Shown here one piece after another: positions 1-10,884 of a DNA stretch of 32,965 nt. This DNA comes from Geosiphon pyriformis (lineage: Eukaryota > Glomeromycota > Glomeromycetes > Archaeosporales > Geosiphonaceae): positions 51,375 to 84,339 of the forward strand of contig JAAOMT010000430.1 in the NCBI GenBank assembly GCA_016748015.1, given 5' to 3'. The notes under the pieces are model-generated. The model was not told the origin of the DNA, did not search any database, and was given only the letters and a program-made list of their open reading frames with translations. The position numbers and the translations under genes are program-made. Each line of letters opens with the position of its first letter. Within the stretch, counting starts at the first letter, position 1.

Positions 1-1730
1 AATATTTCTTCTTAAATTTATATTGTTTTTAATTATTTACTTTTGATTATTTATTAGTGGATTATTTTAATCAATAAAATAAAAGTAATAATCTTTGTAA
101 AATCATCAAAAGTTATTTTCTTATTTATTATATAACAAATTACATTTTTTTGTTCTAAGAAACAAAAATTTATTTTATGACTTTTCTTAAAAATAATTTA
201 AACAAATTGAAAGTCATTCTTTATACTTAATTTGCTTTCTGCTTGAATAAAAATTTAATAAACCATTTTGAAAATTTTGAAATTAATTTTTTATTGAAAA
301 TTCAGCTGACATTTATACTGCTTATTTAGTTTACTTTTTAATGAAATCTATTTTGAAAACAACAAATTAATTAATTACTTTATTCGATTAACCAATAACT
401 ATTTAATTTTGAATACTTAAACAATTAAATTTATATATGTATAGCTACTTATTGATTATTCGAATTTTTTTTTAAACCAGAAAACAAAAGCTATTAAACA
501 ACTTTTATTTTGACTTTTTTAAAAAAATCTGATATTTTAAAAACTTTTATATATAAATTTATGATTATTGTAAATAACAATATATTGCGAGTTTTTTAAA
601 ACATAAAAGGTATTTCAACTAATACAATAATATATTAATTTTATTCTTTAGAATAATTTAGTTAAATGAAATAAGGATTGTTATTGTTAACTAATTAATA
701 AAAATTACAAGCTTTAAATTATTGGTAAGTATTTTTAGCTACATAGATTTTCCAAAATACTGTAAATAACATTAAAAATAATTTATTGGGTTTTTATTAA
801 TACAAATAAAAATAATGCATTCAAGACCTTTATAAAATTATAATTAAGCATGTCAAAAGAATTCAAAAATTAAACTTAAAAAAATTGAATTAAAAAACAA
901 GAAATAATTTATCCTTAAAAATCTAAAATCAATTTATTATACACTTTTTGGTTTCATTTTGCTTTAACTTTTGCTTTAGCTTTTGTTTTTTAAATAGCTA
1001 CCAAATTTTTTTCTGTATAAACATATAATTTAAGTAAACAGATTAACTAATAATTTTGTTTGATTATTGATAATATTTGCCCAAATAGTCTTAAAAAATA
1101 AAAAACCTCAAAATAAACTTTAATAGAAACAATAGTTACAACTCTATTTTAATTATAAACAACGAAATTTCGGTTTTTTAATTTATTATTATTGTTAAAT
1201 GCTTTTAAAAACAATTCAAAAAAATAATAGATTTTTAATTTTAACCAATAATTAATGTTTATAATAATAATAATAATATCTTGAAATTGCCCAAATTATA
1301 TTTGGTCAAATTAATGAAATGTGCATTAAAAACAACATAATATATTTGAAAAAAAAAACTATATAATAATTATTAACAATAAAGAATTCAAGAAAGCCAA
1401 GACTTTATTAATTTACAAGTTATATAAATTATATATTTGCTGTAAAAAACAATTTATAGTAATTAGGTACCAATATTAAAATATTATCTCAGAAAGAATA
1501 TAACAATATTTTTAGCAATAAAACAAAATTAATAATAAAAAAATTATTGAATTCAATAATCAATTTTAAAATAAAGTAAAATATGAATAATAGTAACTTT
1601 TATATTAAAAACAATTGCCATATTAAAAAAAGATTAAAATATTTTATTATTTTCTTAAAAAAATGAAACTTTGATAAAATAAAATTAGGTATTTCTTGTC
1701 TAATAACCTCCTTGGGTTAATTATAAACCA
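1..1730. other. AT-rich intergenic DNA
   Basis: The stretch is dominated by A and T homopolymer runs and short TAA/ATT runs, for example ATAATAATA near 1260. Stops crowd all six frames. I see no domain, RNA gene or convincing exon. Confidence 0.8.
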
Positions 1731-2125
1731 TGTCTTCAAAATCAGCAATTGGAATTTATCTTTATACTGCCTTGCAATTCATTCCAAAGAAATATTCAAA
1801 TTTTTAACAATAAGCAATTTCATAGCATCGAAAGAGTTGGAGAAATTGGATTGGAAAGCTATTTAGTGCCAAGTTGATAAGAGGTGGTAATTTGCGATTT
1901 GCATTGAAATAGGTAAAAAAAATCTCTGAAAGTAATATTTCTGATTTGACAAAATTTATTAAAGTATAAAGTATAATATCAGTTTCAAAGTATATTTATC
2001 ATATAAAAAAACTCTTATTCAACATTATTTTACAAAAATACAATTTTTAAGAAGCCCAAGCTATCATGAAAATGGTATTTAAATTTTATGGTGTCATAAA
2101 ACCTTGGGAAAGATAGGTTTAAAGT
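1731..2125 (+). pseudogene. Weak coding-like island, unrecognised
   Basis: Base composition becomes visibly less AT-rich than on either side. An ATG at 1731 opens about 25 codons (MSSKSAIGIYLYTALQFIPK...) before a stop. A shifted frame then reads NKQFHSIERVGEIGLESYLV. Further on, around 2067-2113, KMVFKFYGVIKPWER is readable. A sequence of similar shape, YGGHKPLEGFTM, occurs at about 2813-2850. I do not recognise the family. The pattern fits an old exon broken by frameshifts, but chance cannot be excluded. Confidence 0.2.
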
Positions 2126-2129
2126 CAAT

Positions 2130-3790
2130 ATATAAAATACATTTTTGAATTTCAATTTTAATATCGAAGAAAGTTTCCGAATTGCGATAGATAGTTGAAA
2201 TATATACATGCTAAATTTAAGTTAAAGTAAGCAAATAGGAAGAGTTTAGATAGTATTTTTATAACTTTTATAAATTATTTATTATTTATTATAATGCCAT
2301 TATATGTTTCTTTTTCTTTCGCGAATAAGTTTTCAAAAGATTATTCATTTGTTTATTGTAAAATTATTTAAGGATCGAATAATATTTTTGAGAAATAAAA
2401 TTTTTTTTACAATATTTCTATTAATTTTCTCTATAAAATTAAGTTTCATTGACTTACAATTTTCGCTATGTTTAAATTTAGTTTGCAATAATTTTTGCTC
2501 ATAATTTTATTCTCCCAGCTCATCATAAATTTTTATTATAACATTCAACTTGCATAGGAATAATTTTAATTAAGCGAATATTAGCATGTTAATTGATAAA
2601 TTTTATTCACAAGAAATAAATTTATAAAAATTATTATATTTTATAGTTTATTGAGCAAAACATTTAATAAATTAATATCGTTTAACGTAAAAATATTATT
2701 TATATTATTAGGTTTTAGCCTCATATTTTAATATTCTCATAATGAAATTAATTACATTCATACATTATTCAAAAAATATTTTTGAGAAAATTATTATTTC
2801 ATCTCTAACTCAATATGGTGGTCATAAACCCTTGGAAGGATTCACAATGAGTTGCAAATAGTATCATTGATTTTTATTCCTCTAAAGATATTAATGGCTG
2901 AAATAAATAAAAATGTCAATTACATTTTTTATTATCTTTTTGCTATTTTTAATGTGAAATAGTAATTAGAGTTTAAGTTCTGATTGGCGATAAAAAAGAC
3001 CAAAGTTAATTAAAATTAACATAATTAAAGGAATTATTCAGATGAATTTATAAATATTAATAATTATTTAAAGTATCATGATTTAATTAATCAATATTAT
3101 TGAACCAACAAGTAAAATATTAAAAATATTCATGTAAAATAAATCTCTTTAAACTATTCTGCAATAATATCTTTATAGATTTTGTTGCTACTTCTTTTCC
3201 CTATTCTTAGCCCTTCAAATTAGTTTTTTTTTACATTTCATTTTACAATAATGAAATAAACTACCTACAATAATTCTAATTATTTATGCAGTTTTTTTTC
3301 AACTTGAAAATTTAAAAAATTGTACATTATAAATTTTCAATTAATTCGTGAATCCGACTATTAACTCAATTAATTTCAAGCTAATTAAACTTTATTAAGA
3401 ATTTCTAAACTTTCAAAAACATAATCTATTTTAAAACACAACAATTTTATTGTTAACATAATTTAAAATAAAACAAAATTTCATATTGTATTAATATATT
3501 GACTTATTTTGTTTTTATAAATTTTTAATTTTATTATAATACTATATTTTTTATTAGCACATATCATGTTAATAGAAAAATACTATAATTTAATTTTTCT
3601 TCAACAAAATTAGTTTTGAAAATATGATTTATTTTTTTATTTAAAATAAAAATTTAATTTTAATTCGTAAAAATAAACTATTTTAAATTGAAAGATTTTT
3701 AATTTAAAATTATTTAGGAACTTTTTTTATTATTGACAAATGAATTGATTTATCAAAAACAACAAAATATAAATATTTGTAAGTCTTAAA
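2130..3790. other. AT-rich intergenic DNA
   Basis: No gene is supported here. A 66-codon open frame at 2304-2504 (+) is only Phe/Leu/Ile-rich translation of AT-rich DNA. A short readable stretch at 2800-2860 may be related to the island at 1731-2125. Otherwise I see nothing. Confidence 0.7.
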
Positions 3791-3794
3791 ATTT

Positions 3795-4264
3795 TTAAAA
3801 TCTTATTATTTCATGGAGTAAAAACTGTAATATTCTAATTTTTTTGAATATAAAAATGGATGCATAATATAACAGGGAAATAGTTGTAATTAGTGTATTA
3901 CATAAAAGAGTTTCTATAAATTTAGATAATTGTACAGGAATTTCAGCTAATTGTAGATGAGAATATCTATGAATATTAGCTTTATCTCTAATAAGAACAT
4001 TTGGATGTAAAATATTCCCTGCTATTTGCACTCCAACAATTCAAATTGATTTTTATCTAGTTTAAGAACTTTGCAAACATAATACATACTATCATTGATT
4101 TGTATGTTCCATCATTTAACAAGTTTGCAAATTCAGAATTGAAGATTGTATTAATTTAAATGTCCTCGAAAAAGGATAAAAGTTCTTTTACAATACTTGA
4201 AATTTTCTCTTCAAATTCTTTCCAAGTTCCATTATGATAAGTTTTTGGGGTAATATATTCTGGT
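3795..4264 (-). pseudogene. Relic of a lineage-restricted fungal gene family, C-terminal part
   Basis: Read on the reverse strand in 5'-3' order. The segment 4264-4156 gives TPKTYHNGTWKEFEEKISS then IVKELLSFFEDI and a TAA stop. In the same frame 4155-4065 gives EFANLLNDGTYKSMIVCIM. In another frame 4035-3930 gives VGVQIAGNILHPNVLIRDKA followed by NIHRYSHLQLAEIPVQLS. The last block (GxQxAGxxLHxNVLIRD...HxQxAEIPxQ) matches my memory of a large, uncharacterised family in Rhizophagus-type genomes. That memory is the only basis for the family call. Stops and frame changes between blocks show it is broken. No enzymatic motif is visible and no function is proposed. Confidence 0.4.
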
Positions 4265-4399
4265 AATCATGACAAATAAAATTTGATGCGAATTCTTCAT
4301 ATATTTATTCAAATTTTTTTGTAAGAATAGGCTTTTTTTTCTGAATTGGTTTCTAATAAAAACATTAATAAAATGGTATGTTCTAAAAAAAACCTAATA

Positions 4400-4720
4400 A
4401 AGTCTTAAAGAGTACCTTTTTACATTTGTTGGTAATATTTCTATAATTTCTGATTTGCAATTTGTAATTTGACTTGCTAAGAGATTCTTCCAGGCTAATT
4501 TTTGAATAGGTATAATATTTAAGGTGAAATGTAAATGCTGAAAAAAGGGGTGTGGTGTCTTCTAAGCTTTTTTATTCCATTCGTTACGCAAGCGAATTTG
4601 TGTTGTAAGATGATTGGCACATGGAATACATAAAACATGATTTCACCTGCAATAATAATCAGGAGACAAAACCTGAGACAACTTCGTTCACAATAATCCA
4701 TCTGATCATATCTAGATCTT
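4400..4720 (-). pseudogene. Possible upstream exon of the same relic
   Basis: This reverse-strand stretch is less AT-rich than its surroundings and has long open frames. One starts with an ATG at 4701 and reads MDYCERSCLRFCLLIIIAGE. Another frame reads NHLTTQIRLRNEWNKK, stop, KTPHPFFSAFTFHLKYY. The block ends at a plausible GTACTC splice donor near 4413 (AATGTAAAAAG before GTACTC). It lies upstream of the 3795-4264 relic in the same orientation, so it may be part of one gene. I recognise no domain and cannot choose the true frame. Confidence 0.25.
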
Positions 4721-5340
4721 TAAGCGATAATAATAAGAAGTGACATGTTCTGCAAATATTTCCCCTTACAATTATTTTATTATTCTTTGTCTGTTACTCT
4801 ATTTTATTTCACAACGAAAAATATTTGTTTATGCTATTTATTTCCTTCCATAATCAGGAAACTAATTAAAAAATGAATTAAATCCTCGTTGGCTTAAACG
4901 TTCTCCATTCATGGTGAGAGTCTTTTTGCTATTTTCCATACAAATAAATCAGCTTTTTTACATCAATTTTACCGATTTCGAAAAGATTTATGCTCTTATA
5001 AACAATTGGGTGGTGATTTTAAATTCTAGCCCAATCGAAAAAACAATTTCAATGAAATACTAAAGAATTTCATTTCTGATTACGATTAGTCTGAGAAAAG
5101 TTGATTTTTGACATTTATAATTTTATTTTGTTCCTCTATTTCCACGCCAGAAATTTTAATTATTAAGAATTTTTCCACCATCAATGAAATGAACAACGGT
5201 AACCAGCCCACCCGCCCAATAAATTATTCAAAGAACTTGGAGCTTGGATACAGTAATCAAATAATGGTGTTTCAGATAATTGTTCCAGCCTGATCACCTA
5301 CACAGGTCGGGGTTTCTATGTTAAAAATTTGGCACAATAA
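4721..5340. other. Unresolved non-random island, no assignable gene
   Basis: This is less AT-rich than the flanks, with mixed codons on both strands. A 61-codon forward frame at 5108-5293 (MTFIILFCSSISTPEILIIK...) contains the Asn/Pro-rich NEMNNGNQPTRPINYSKN. There is no recognisable motif. It may be further debris of the upstream reverse-strand gene. Confidence 0.35.
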
Positions 5341-5894
5341 CCACTTTCAAATGTAACACATGAAATTCATAATAATGATGAATCGGGCTTTTAGAATGGG
5401 GCAATAGTTTCTCAATTTTGAATATAAGATTAGCAATTTAAAGAAATATATTCACCAACGAATAAACTAAATTTGCAAGAAATCTTTGAAAGTCTTTAAT
5501 ATCTTTGTTTTAATATACCGGCGCGAATAAATGCATTATGTGAATTCTTTTTTTCTAAACTTTTCCAATATCAACTCATAAATTTTCATGAAATTTGAAA
5601 TGTGAGACATATTAATTATTTTATTCTCAAGTTACAGAGATAAATTTTTAAGGTTAAATAATTTTTAACATTAAAAATAAGTATCAAAGGATGTTTGAAG
5701 TTCAAGCAATATAAATACAGACTCACTTTATTGAAATAATTAAATAGTTTTTGAATTGTCATTGTCAAAGCTTTTCAAGATTTAAATTTTCAATTGGATT
5801 CTGAATAAATTCTCTTATTGAGACACAAGAGTGCATGTATGCATGCAGCAAAGATCGGTATTTGCACATTATTAAAGTCAAGAAAAAATCAAAA

Positions 5895-5917
5895 AACCAA
5901 CCAACCAACCAACCAAC
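5895..5917. repeat. (AACC)n microsatellite
   Basis: About five and a half copies of AACC in tandem (aaccaaccaaccaaccaacc) are flanked by A-rich DNA. It is a simple sequence repeat with no sign of function. Confidence 0.9.
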
Positions 5918-6561
5918 AACTTGGGGTTTTTGCATTGGACCTATGCTTAAAATTTGAATGAAGCTTATTCACAAAAAAATATTCATAATAATATCCAAGA
6001 TTAATCATTATAAAACTATATTAGACATTGACAATAATAATCAAAAATGCCAATCTCTTCTAAATTCAGAGATTAATTACACCATTATATGCAATTAAAA
6101 ATTTTGCTGAAATGTTAATTAATGTAGTAGCTCTAAGTATTTAATCCTTTTATTCACGATTTAAGATATTTTTAGCAAACGCTTTTTGCTTAACAATAAA
6201 AACTTAAATTAAAAATGTTTGCTTGTTTTTTTAAGAAGGTGATAAAAAGAATGAAGATGAACTATTTTAAGTAAAGAGCTTTCTTGAATTTTCAAATTCA
6301 AAAAAAGTTGAATCGCATTTCAGAAGTTCACAATACTTTGGGTTTCTTATATTATTTATTTACTGAAATATTCATAAAATTAACTATTTTTAAAAGTCAT
6401 TGTGACCTTTATTTTTATTCAAACTTTCAAAATAATCTTTAATTCAATTTCGATTGAAAATTGAAATGAAAATAATCTTCCCAGAGCTTAAAAAATTTGA
6501 AATTTGAAAATTAAAAGGAACAAAACATATCGAAATTCTGTAAATTAAAAGAAAGTTTCTA

Positions 6562-6672
6562 ATGGTTGAAATATTTTTTTCCACATTCAACACGGCTTTG
6601 AACATAAATCCATTTGATAAGAATTCTGCAACCCGGAAAAAACTGATATTAGAATTGCAGAAAATTTTTTAA
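6562..6672 (+). CDS. Short ORF of 36 codons, unrecognised
   Basis: The ATG at 6562 opens a frame reading MVEIFFSTFNTALNINPFDK then NSATRKKLILELQKIF and TAA. Amino-acid use is balanced, unlike the poly-Phe/Lys/Ile frames of the surrounding filler, which suggests an exon or exon relic. No family is recognised, and no flanking exons or splice sites could be joined to it. It could be chance. Confidence 0.15.
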   Translation: MVEIFFSTFNTALNINPFDKNSATRKKLILELQKIF

Positions 6673-7276
6673 AAAAAAAGCTTATGCCAAATTAATAGTC
6701 CCATAGGATATATTATTTTTTATATCAAGAAGAATACTTTGAAAAAAAGAATAAAAGTATTTCATTTCTTTGTAAATGAAATATTGAAATGTGTTATGTT
6801 ATTTTATGCTAATAGCTCCAACTTTCTTTAATTTTATATATATCTCAAAAAGAAAGTTCATAAAAATAGAAAGTTTTATTATTTATTCTCATTAAGAATT
6901 TTTGATTGTTTTTTTTTAACTTGGAAATTAAAGTAACTATGAAGTTTTAAAACACTTAAAAAGTCAATTGTCTTTAACAATTCTGAATTATATTTAACAA
7001 ATATTTAATCATAAAACTCAAAAATTTTAACCAGTAGGCCGAAAAATATTGACTTAAAAATATTCTCAACAAATTATCAAATATTATACTCTATATCATA
7101 TTCATTATAAATAATAAAAAAGATTTCAAAATTTTATATTTGGCAAGGTAATTTTGAATTTTCAAGAATAAAATATTTCTTTTTTTTTTATTCAATATAT
7201 TTTTATTTCCAATCAACTTGGTTTTTTCAGTGTTCCAATATCCGAAAAAGCTAAAAAAAACTTTCTGGGGGTAATA

Positions 7277-7302
7277 CAGTCTGGTAAGAAAAAAATTGGA
7301 AA
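7277..7302 (+). repeat. Left terminal inverted repeat of the Tc1-type element
   Basis: It begins CAGTCTGGTAAG, followed by seven A and TTGGAAA. It is the exact reverse complement of 8437-8462, and the preceding TA at 7275-7276 is the target-site copy. In Tc1-type elements the transposase binds and cuts at these ends. Confidence 0.92.
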
Positions 7303-7386
7303 TATAAAACAATTACTATGTCTTAACTAATGTACCAAATTACATAAAACAACTTTTACTAGAAAGTCAAATACCATATAATTTTA

Positions 7387-8284
7387 TTAAAAAAATAATA
7401 AACTATTTGTCTCTAATTCACTACGATTTTGAGGCATTCTTTTTTCTACATTCTTTTTAACAATAGCCCAAAGGTTTTCTATTGGGTTTAAGTCGGGACT
7501 ATTAGATGGCTACCCCAACAAATCAGTTGTATTCTCAGCAATAAACTCTTTGGCAAGCTTGCTAGTATGCTTGGGATCATTATCTTGTTGGAAATGCCAA
7601 TATCCCACAGCATTGCTCTAATTTCAGATAAGTGGTTACGAAGAATATCTATATAAACTTTAGCATTCATTATTTGAACAAAACAGAATAAACTAGTCTT
7701 TCCTTTTTCGTAGAAACCCCCCTCCCCCCCCCCCCTTACGCGAGAATTTTTGTTCGATCTTTAGACATAGGACGAATTGGTCGAGTAACTTTATGCCAAT
7801 GTTTTACCGTGTTTTGAAAAAGTTGAAAAGATGTTTCGTCAGTAAAAATTGTTCTTTTCCAATTGTCGCTAAGGTGTTTTTTGGCCCATTCTACATGTTT
7901 TCACTTATGCTCTTCGGTCAGCATTGGAGTTGCTCTAGGAAGACTTTTTTTATAATTAAGGTTGGATAAATGATTTTGAATAGTAACATGAGAAACATTT
8001 ATTCCCTTCTTAGCCAACTTTATTGCTAAATATCTAGACGAAACTGAGGAATCTCTACAAATAATCTGCCCTAATACTTTCGAAGAATTTCCCATAATCT
8101 TTCTTGGCCGATCATTACCATTCGCATGCTTTATTGTTCCTTTTTTTATGAGTTTTTCGAGGATATTATAGATCGTAGAAAGGGGTATATTCGTTTTATT
8201 CTGTATTTCTTTCGCCTTTTGTATTCCTTGCTTCCAAAAATGTAATACGACTTGCCGTTGCGTTTCTTGCTTTGAAGTCGGCAT
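7387..8284 (-). pseudogene. Tc1-type DD34E transposase, frameshifted
   Basis: The enzyme would cut and paste the surrounding element. The start ATG is at 8284. The N-terminal helix-turn-helix region reads MPTSKQETQRQVVLHFWKQG..., with a second DNA-binding helix set around SRYLAIKLAKKGINVSHVTI. A TGA at 7901-7903 follows EEHK. The same frame then continues KHVEWAKKHL and FTDETSF (first Asp). After a G12-A-G6 tract (7717-7735) the frame shifts and reads KGKTSLFCFVQIMNAKVYID. Another shift is needed to reach HFQQDNDPKHTSK (second Asp). A TAG at 7510-7512 sits where Trp is expected, and then comes [18 protein letters not shown] (Glu). There are 34 residues between second Asp and Glu, the Tc1 spacing. 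The frame ends with TAA at 7387. At least two stops and two frameshifts rule out a working enzyme. Confidence 0.92.
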
Positions 8285-8436
8285 TTCAAAGACAAGTTTT
8301 AAAAAAAATTATTAGTTAATACGCGAGAAAATATTTTTAGAGCTCAGCCACTTACCTAATATTCTGTTTCCATTTTTACCGTCACAAAACTTACCAAAAA
8401 TGGTTAAACCAAACGCAATATTAGTAGATTCATATT

Positions 8437-8462
8437 TTTCCAATTTTTTTCTTACCAGACTG
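8437..8462 (-). repeat. Right terminal inverted repeat of the Tc1-type element
   Basis: This is the exact reverse complement of 7277-7302. It is followed by the TA target copy at 8463-8464. The transposase start codon at 8284 lies about 150 bases inside this end. Confidence 0.92.
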
Positions 8463-8530
8463 TATTATCAATATTATCAAGAAAAATGAATATACAGATA
8501 TTCTTTTAACTAAATGAGAAATTCATGCTT

Positions 8531-8553
8531 AATCAAATCAAATCAAATCAAAT
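8531..8553. repeat. (AATCA)n microsatellite
   Basis: Four full AATCA units plus a partial unit occur in tandem just outside the Tc1-type element. No functional sign. Confidence 0.85.
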
Positions 8554-8667
8554 ATCTATTATAATTATTTTTCAACAAGATCATTATTATCAATATAATT
8601 TTATCTATTATATTATATTTTTTGACGAAGCCTTTTGTAAGCTCAATAAATTCTAAAATTTTATTCT

Positions 8668-8748
8668 ATTACTTGACTCTACAGTGCCTTGATTTGGTTC
8701 CGTATTCAACCACATGCTCACCGATTTAAAACCAAAGAAAACAAATAA
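8668..8748 (+). pseudogene. Last-exon relic of the multi-pass membrane family (copy 1)
   Basis: The forward frame reads IIT, stop (TGA 8674-8676), then LYSALIWFRIQPHAHRFKTK and ENK, ending in TAA at 8746. It aligns with the last exon of the reverse-strand gene at 21283-22745, which reads IIIRFYSALIWFRDQTTFSR. Agreement is also seen in the DNA, with a shared run tttgatttggttccgt-like. The TGA replaces an Arg codon, as a CGA to TGA change would. Weaker similarity may extend upstream to about 8570, but the frames are broken there. No function is known to me for this family. Confidence 0.6.
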
Positions 8749-9238
8749 TTTCAAATTTAGTTAATTTTTCTTTTCGAATTTAATTATTTTTATTAAAAGT
8801 ATTCTCTAAAAAAAAAAAATTTTTAATCATATATTATGTTTCCTTCAAATCAAATTGGGAATTATTTATATTAGCATTTAAGAACTTAAAAACCTAATGT
8901 TGAAATTAAAACTAGACATAAAACAGTTATTACAGAAAGGTTTCAAATGAGTTTTTATGCTCTTAACTTGTAACAAGTGAAATTTCATAATTTTTAATAA
9001 ATATAAAATTTTACTTTGATTTTTTGGGTCTAACATTTTACTTATTAATTTCTAAAAACTCATACTAAAAAATTTATAACGCTGATAAAATAAATAATTT
9101 TTAAAAACAAACAACATAATATCGGTCAATTAATTGTATAAAAATCAGCGCTGACTTGAATTTATGCAAAATGCTTTTCTCCCTCTCAAGACTGCAGATT
9201 GAAATATCAATATTTCAAAAGCTTCTTATATTTTACTA
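8749..9238. other. Intergenic DNA upstream of the BTB pseudogene
   Basis: AT-rich with poly-A and poly-T runs, including a run of ten A near 8810. I see no gene or clear promoter box; any start signal for the BTB gene would lie here. Confidence 0.6.
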
Positions 9239-10514
9239 ATGTCACCCCAACAACATTTTTCAAGCTCTATCCAATGATTTCGGGAATTTATTTAACACTC
9301 AGAAGTTCTCTGATGTTAAAATTGTGGTTGGCGAAACACCCAATATCTGAACTTTTCATGCTCATTCACAAATTTTAGATTAAAAAGGAAAATAATACCA
9401 TTATCTTCCCTAAACCTAATATTTCTCCTAACATTTTTGAGATAATTTTCAGGTAAGGGTTTTCATTTGCTTTAAAGTATTTTGGCCAATACAAATTTAT
9501 ATGTTTTATTTTCCTGTAAAGATATATTTATAATGGCGAGATTTCTCTTGATAAACATGGAGTTCCTACCATTTTAGAAGTGATTTTTACCGCTGACGAG
9601 CTTATCCTAGAGAACGTTATTGATTACCTTGAAGACTATTTGATTGAACACCATCCAAAAGAGCTAGAAAATAATTTTGCCACTTTGCAAAAAACTTTAT
9701 TTATGCATGATTCTTTCAAAAAGTTACAAAATTTCTGCACCGAAATAGCTGCTAACAATCCAGCTATGGTCTTCAATTCCCAAGATTTCACCTTTCTAAG
9801 TGAAAATGCTCTTTCCTCAATATTAACCCGGGATGATCTAAGTATAGAAGAATCTGAAATATGGCAAAAAATTGTGGAATGTGGAGTTGCTAAATTGGAT
9901 AACAATATTCAGACAAAAAACGTTATTTACTGGACAGATGATAACTTTAACGCCTTTATGGAAATCATTGAAGAATTTCTACCTTTAATCCGGTTCTTTA
10001 ACATATCTTCAGTTGATTTCTATCACAAAGTAAAACCATTTGCGAGAATCTTACCTGGAACTTTATATAAAGATCTTTTACATTATTATCTCGTACCGGG
10101 TAGTCATCAAAAGTCTGTAGATGCTAAGCCATTACGATGTTCTCGATCAAATATTGATTCAGAGCTTCTTCAATTGCATAATATAAGATAGCTTGATAAT
10201 TGGATTCAAGGCAAAAACGAAAATACTCCTTTTGAAAACGAATGTAGCAATAATTTTGAATTACTACTTCGGGCAGTCGAGACGAATTCACTCCAGCCGA
10301 TTTTCATCGATTATATGATGATAAAGGAGCATAATAAAAGTGAAAGTGACTGGTCAACTAATTGGGATTAAGTGGCAATGATTTTAAAAATAGTCCAGGG
10401 TGCTGTTGTAAAATGGAAATAATTTATGAGCATGATATAATACCTGGATCAGAAAATTAAGAGGTAGAATTTTTTGTCGAAGAGTATGAGGTTTTTCAAA
10501 TCATAAAAAGATAA
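9239..10514 (+). pseudogene. BTB-BACK-TLDc domain protein, broken
   Basis: Members of this family pair a BTB fold (dimerisation or cullin-adaptor type) with a C-terminal TLDc domain. The ATG at 9239 gives MSPQQHF. A one-base shift leads into LSNDFGNLFNTQKFSDVKIV, then a TGA and TFHAHSQIL, the usual BTB start. About 18-20 codons that normally follow are missing. Next comes NNTIIFPKPNISPNIFEIIF, then a 69-base intron (9453-9521, GTAAGG to AAG), then RYIYNGEISL. The BACK region is the longest intact part (9580-10191), with DELILENVIDYLEDYLIEHH and IRFFNISSVDFYHKVKPF. A TAG at 10189 interrupts it. TLDc remains follow: LDNWIQGKNEN, NNFELLLRA, TPADFHRLYDDKG (shifted frame) and EEYEVFQIIKR before TAA at 10512. 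Such genes are very numerous in arbuscular mycorrhizal fungi. Confidence in the family is high; this copy is not functional. Confidence 0.85.
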
Positions 10515-10880
10515 ATTTGCTTTTATTTACATTTTCTGAAGGTTATGTTACCTATCTCAGAAATTTCTAATGACAGAGTATTCTATATGCTACTCTCTTA
10601 TTACTCCCACCATAAAGTTAAAAGAATAACATATTATCCATTTTAATTCAAAAATACTTTAGAAATTATAAGTTGAAATAATAAAAATAACCTTTGACAT
10701 TTAGGTTTTATCACAGACCAAAACCATAAAAGGCTTTTTAACTGAACAGCATTAGAAATATAACTTTCAAGTGCATATTTGTGTTTCCCCTACCAATTAA
10801 AATTTAAATATTATGCGCTTTTGTATTAAATACTTTAATAAGTTTTCTATAAAAAAATTTGAGAGCTCAAAACAAGTAAA
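10515..10880. other. Intergenic DNA between convergent relics
   Basis: AT-rich. It lies downstream of the BTB pseudogene (+) and downstream of the reverse-strand membrane relic, so both genes would end here. No other feature is seen. Confidence 0.6.
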
Positions 10881-10884
10881 AATT

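Larger units (their letters stand above)
5341..7276. other. AT-rich intergenic DNA
   Basis: Mostly AT-rich DNA without a supported gene. It contains a short CCAA-type microsatellite near 5895 and a 36-codon ORF at 6562-6672, both listed separately. An AT-rich open frame ending beside the transposon at 7312 is spurious. Confidence 0.6.
7277..8462 (-). mobile_element. Complete Tc1-type DNA transposon, inactive
   Basis: A 1186-base element bounded by perfect 26-base terminal inverted repeats beginning CAGTCTGGTAAG. It is flanked on both sides by TA (7275-7276 and 8463-8464), the target duplication of the Tc1/mariner superfamily. The single reverse-strand gene inside encodes a DD34E transposase, now broken. 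Both ends and the target duplication survive, so this is one insertion rather than a rearranged fragment. The damaged gene means it could move only if a related enzyme acted on it. Confidence 0.93.

Noticed and set aside
2304-2504. 66-codon forward open frame
   Set aside because: Phe/Leu/Ile-rich translation of AT-rich DNA, with no motif and no flanking exon.
5895-5917. CCAA repeats as a possible CRISPR or telomere-like array
   Set aside because: Perfect 4-base tandem units without spacers; a plain microsatellite.
7091-7312. 73-codon reverse open frame at the transposon edge
   Set aside because: It crosses the element boundary at 7277 and is mostly Lys/Phe/Ile; no family resemblance.
8682-8700. 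ACAGTGCCTTG as a second Tc1-type terminal repeat
   Set aside because: It resembles Tc1-like ends, but the same stretch encodes YSALIWF and aligns with the membrane-gene exon at 21343-21378, which explains it better.
9636-9905. 89-codon reverse open frame
   Set aside because: Antisense to the BACK region of the BTB pseudogene, whose forward frame has clear family motifs.
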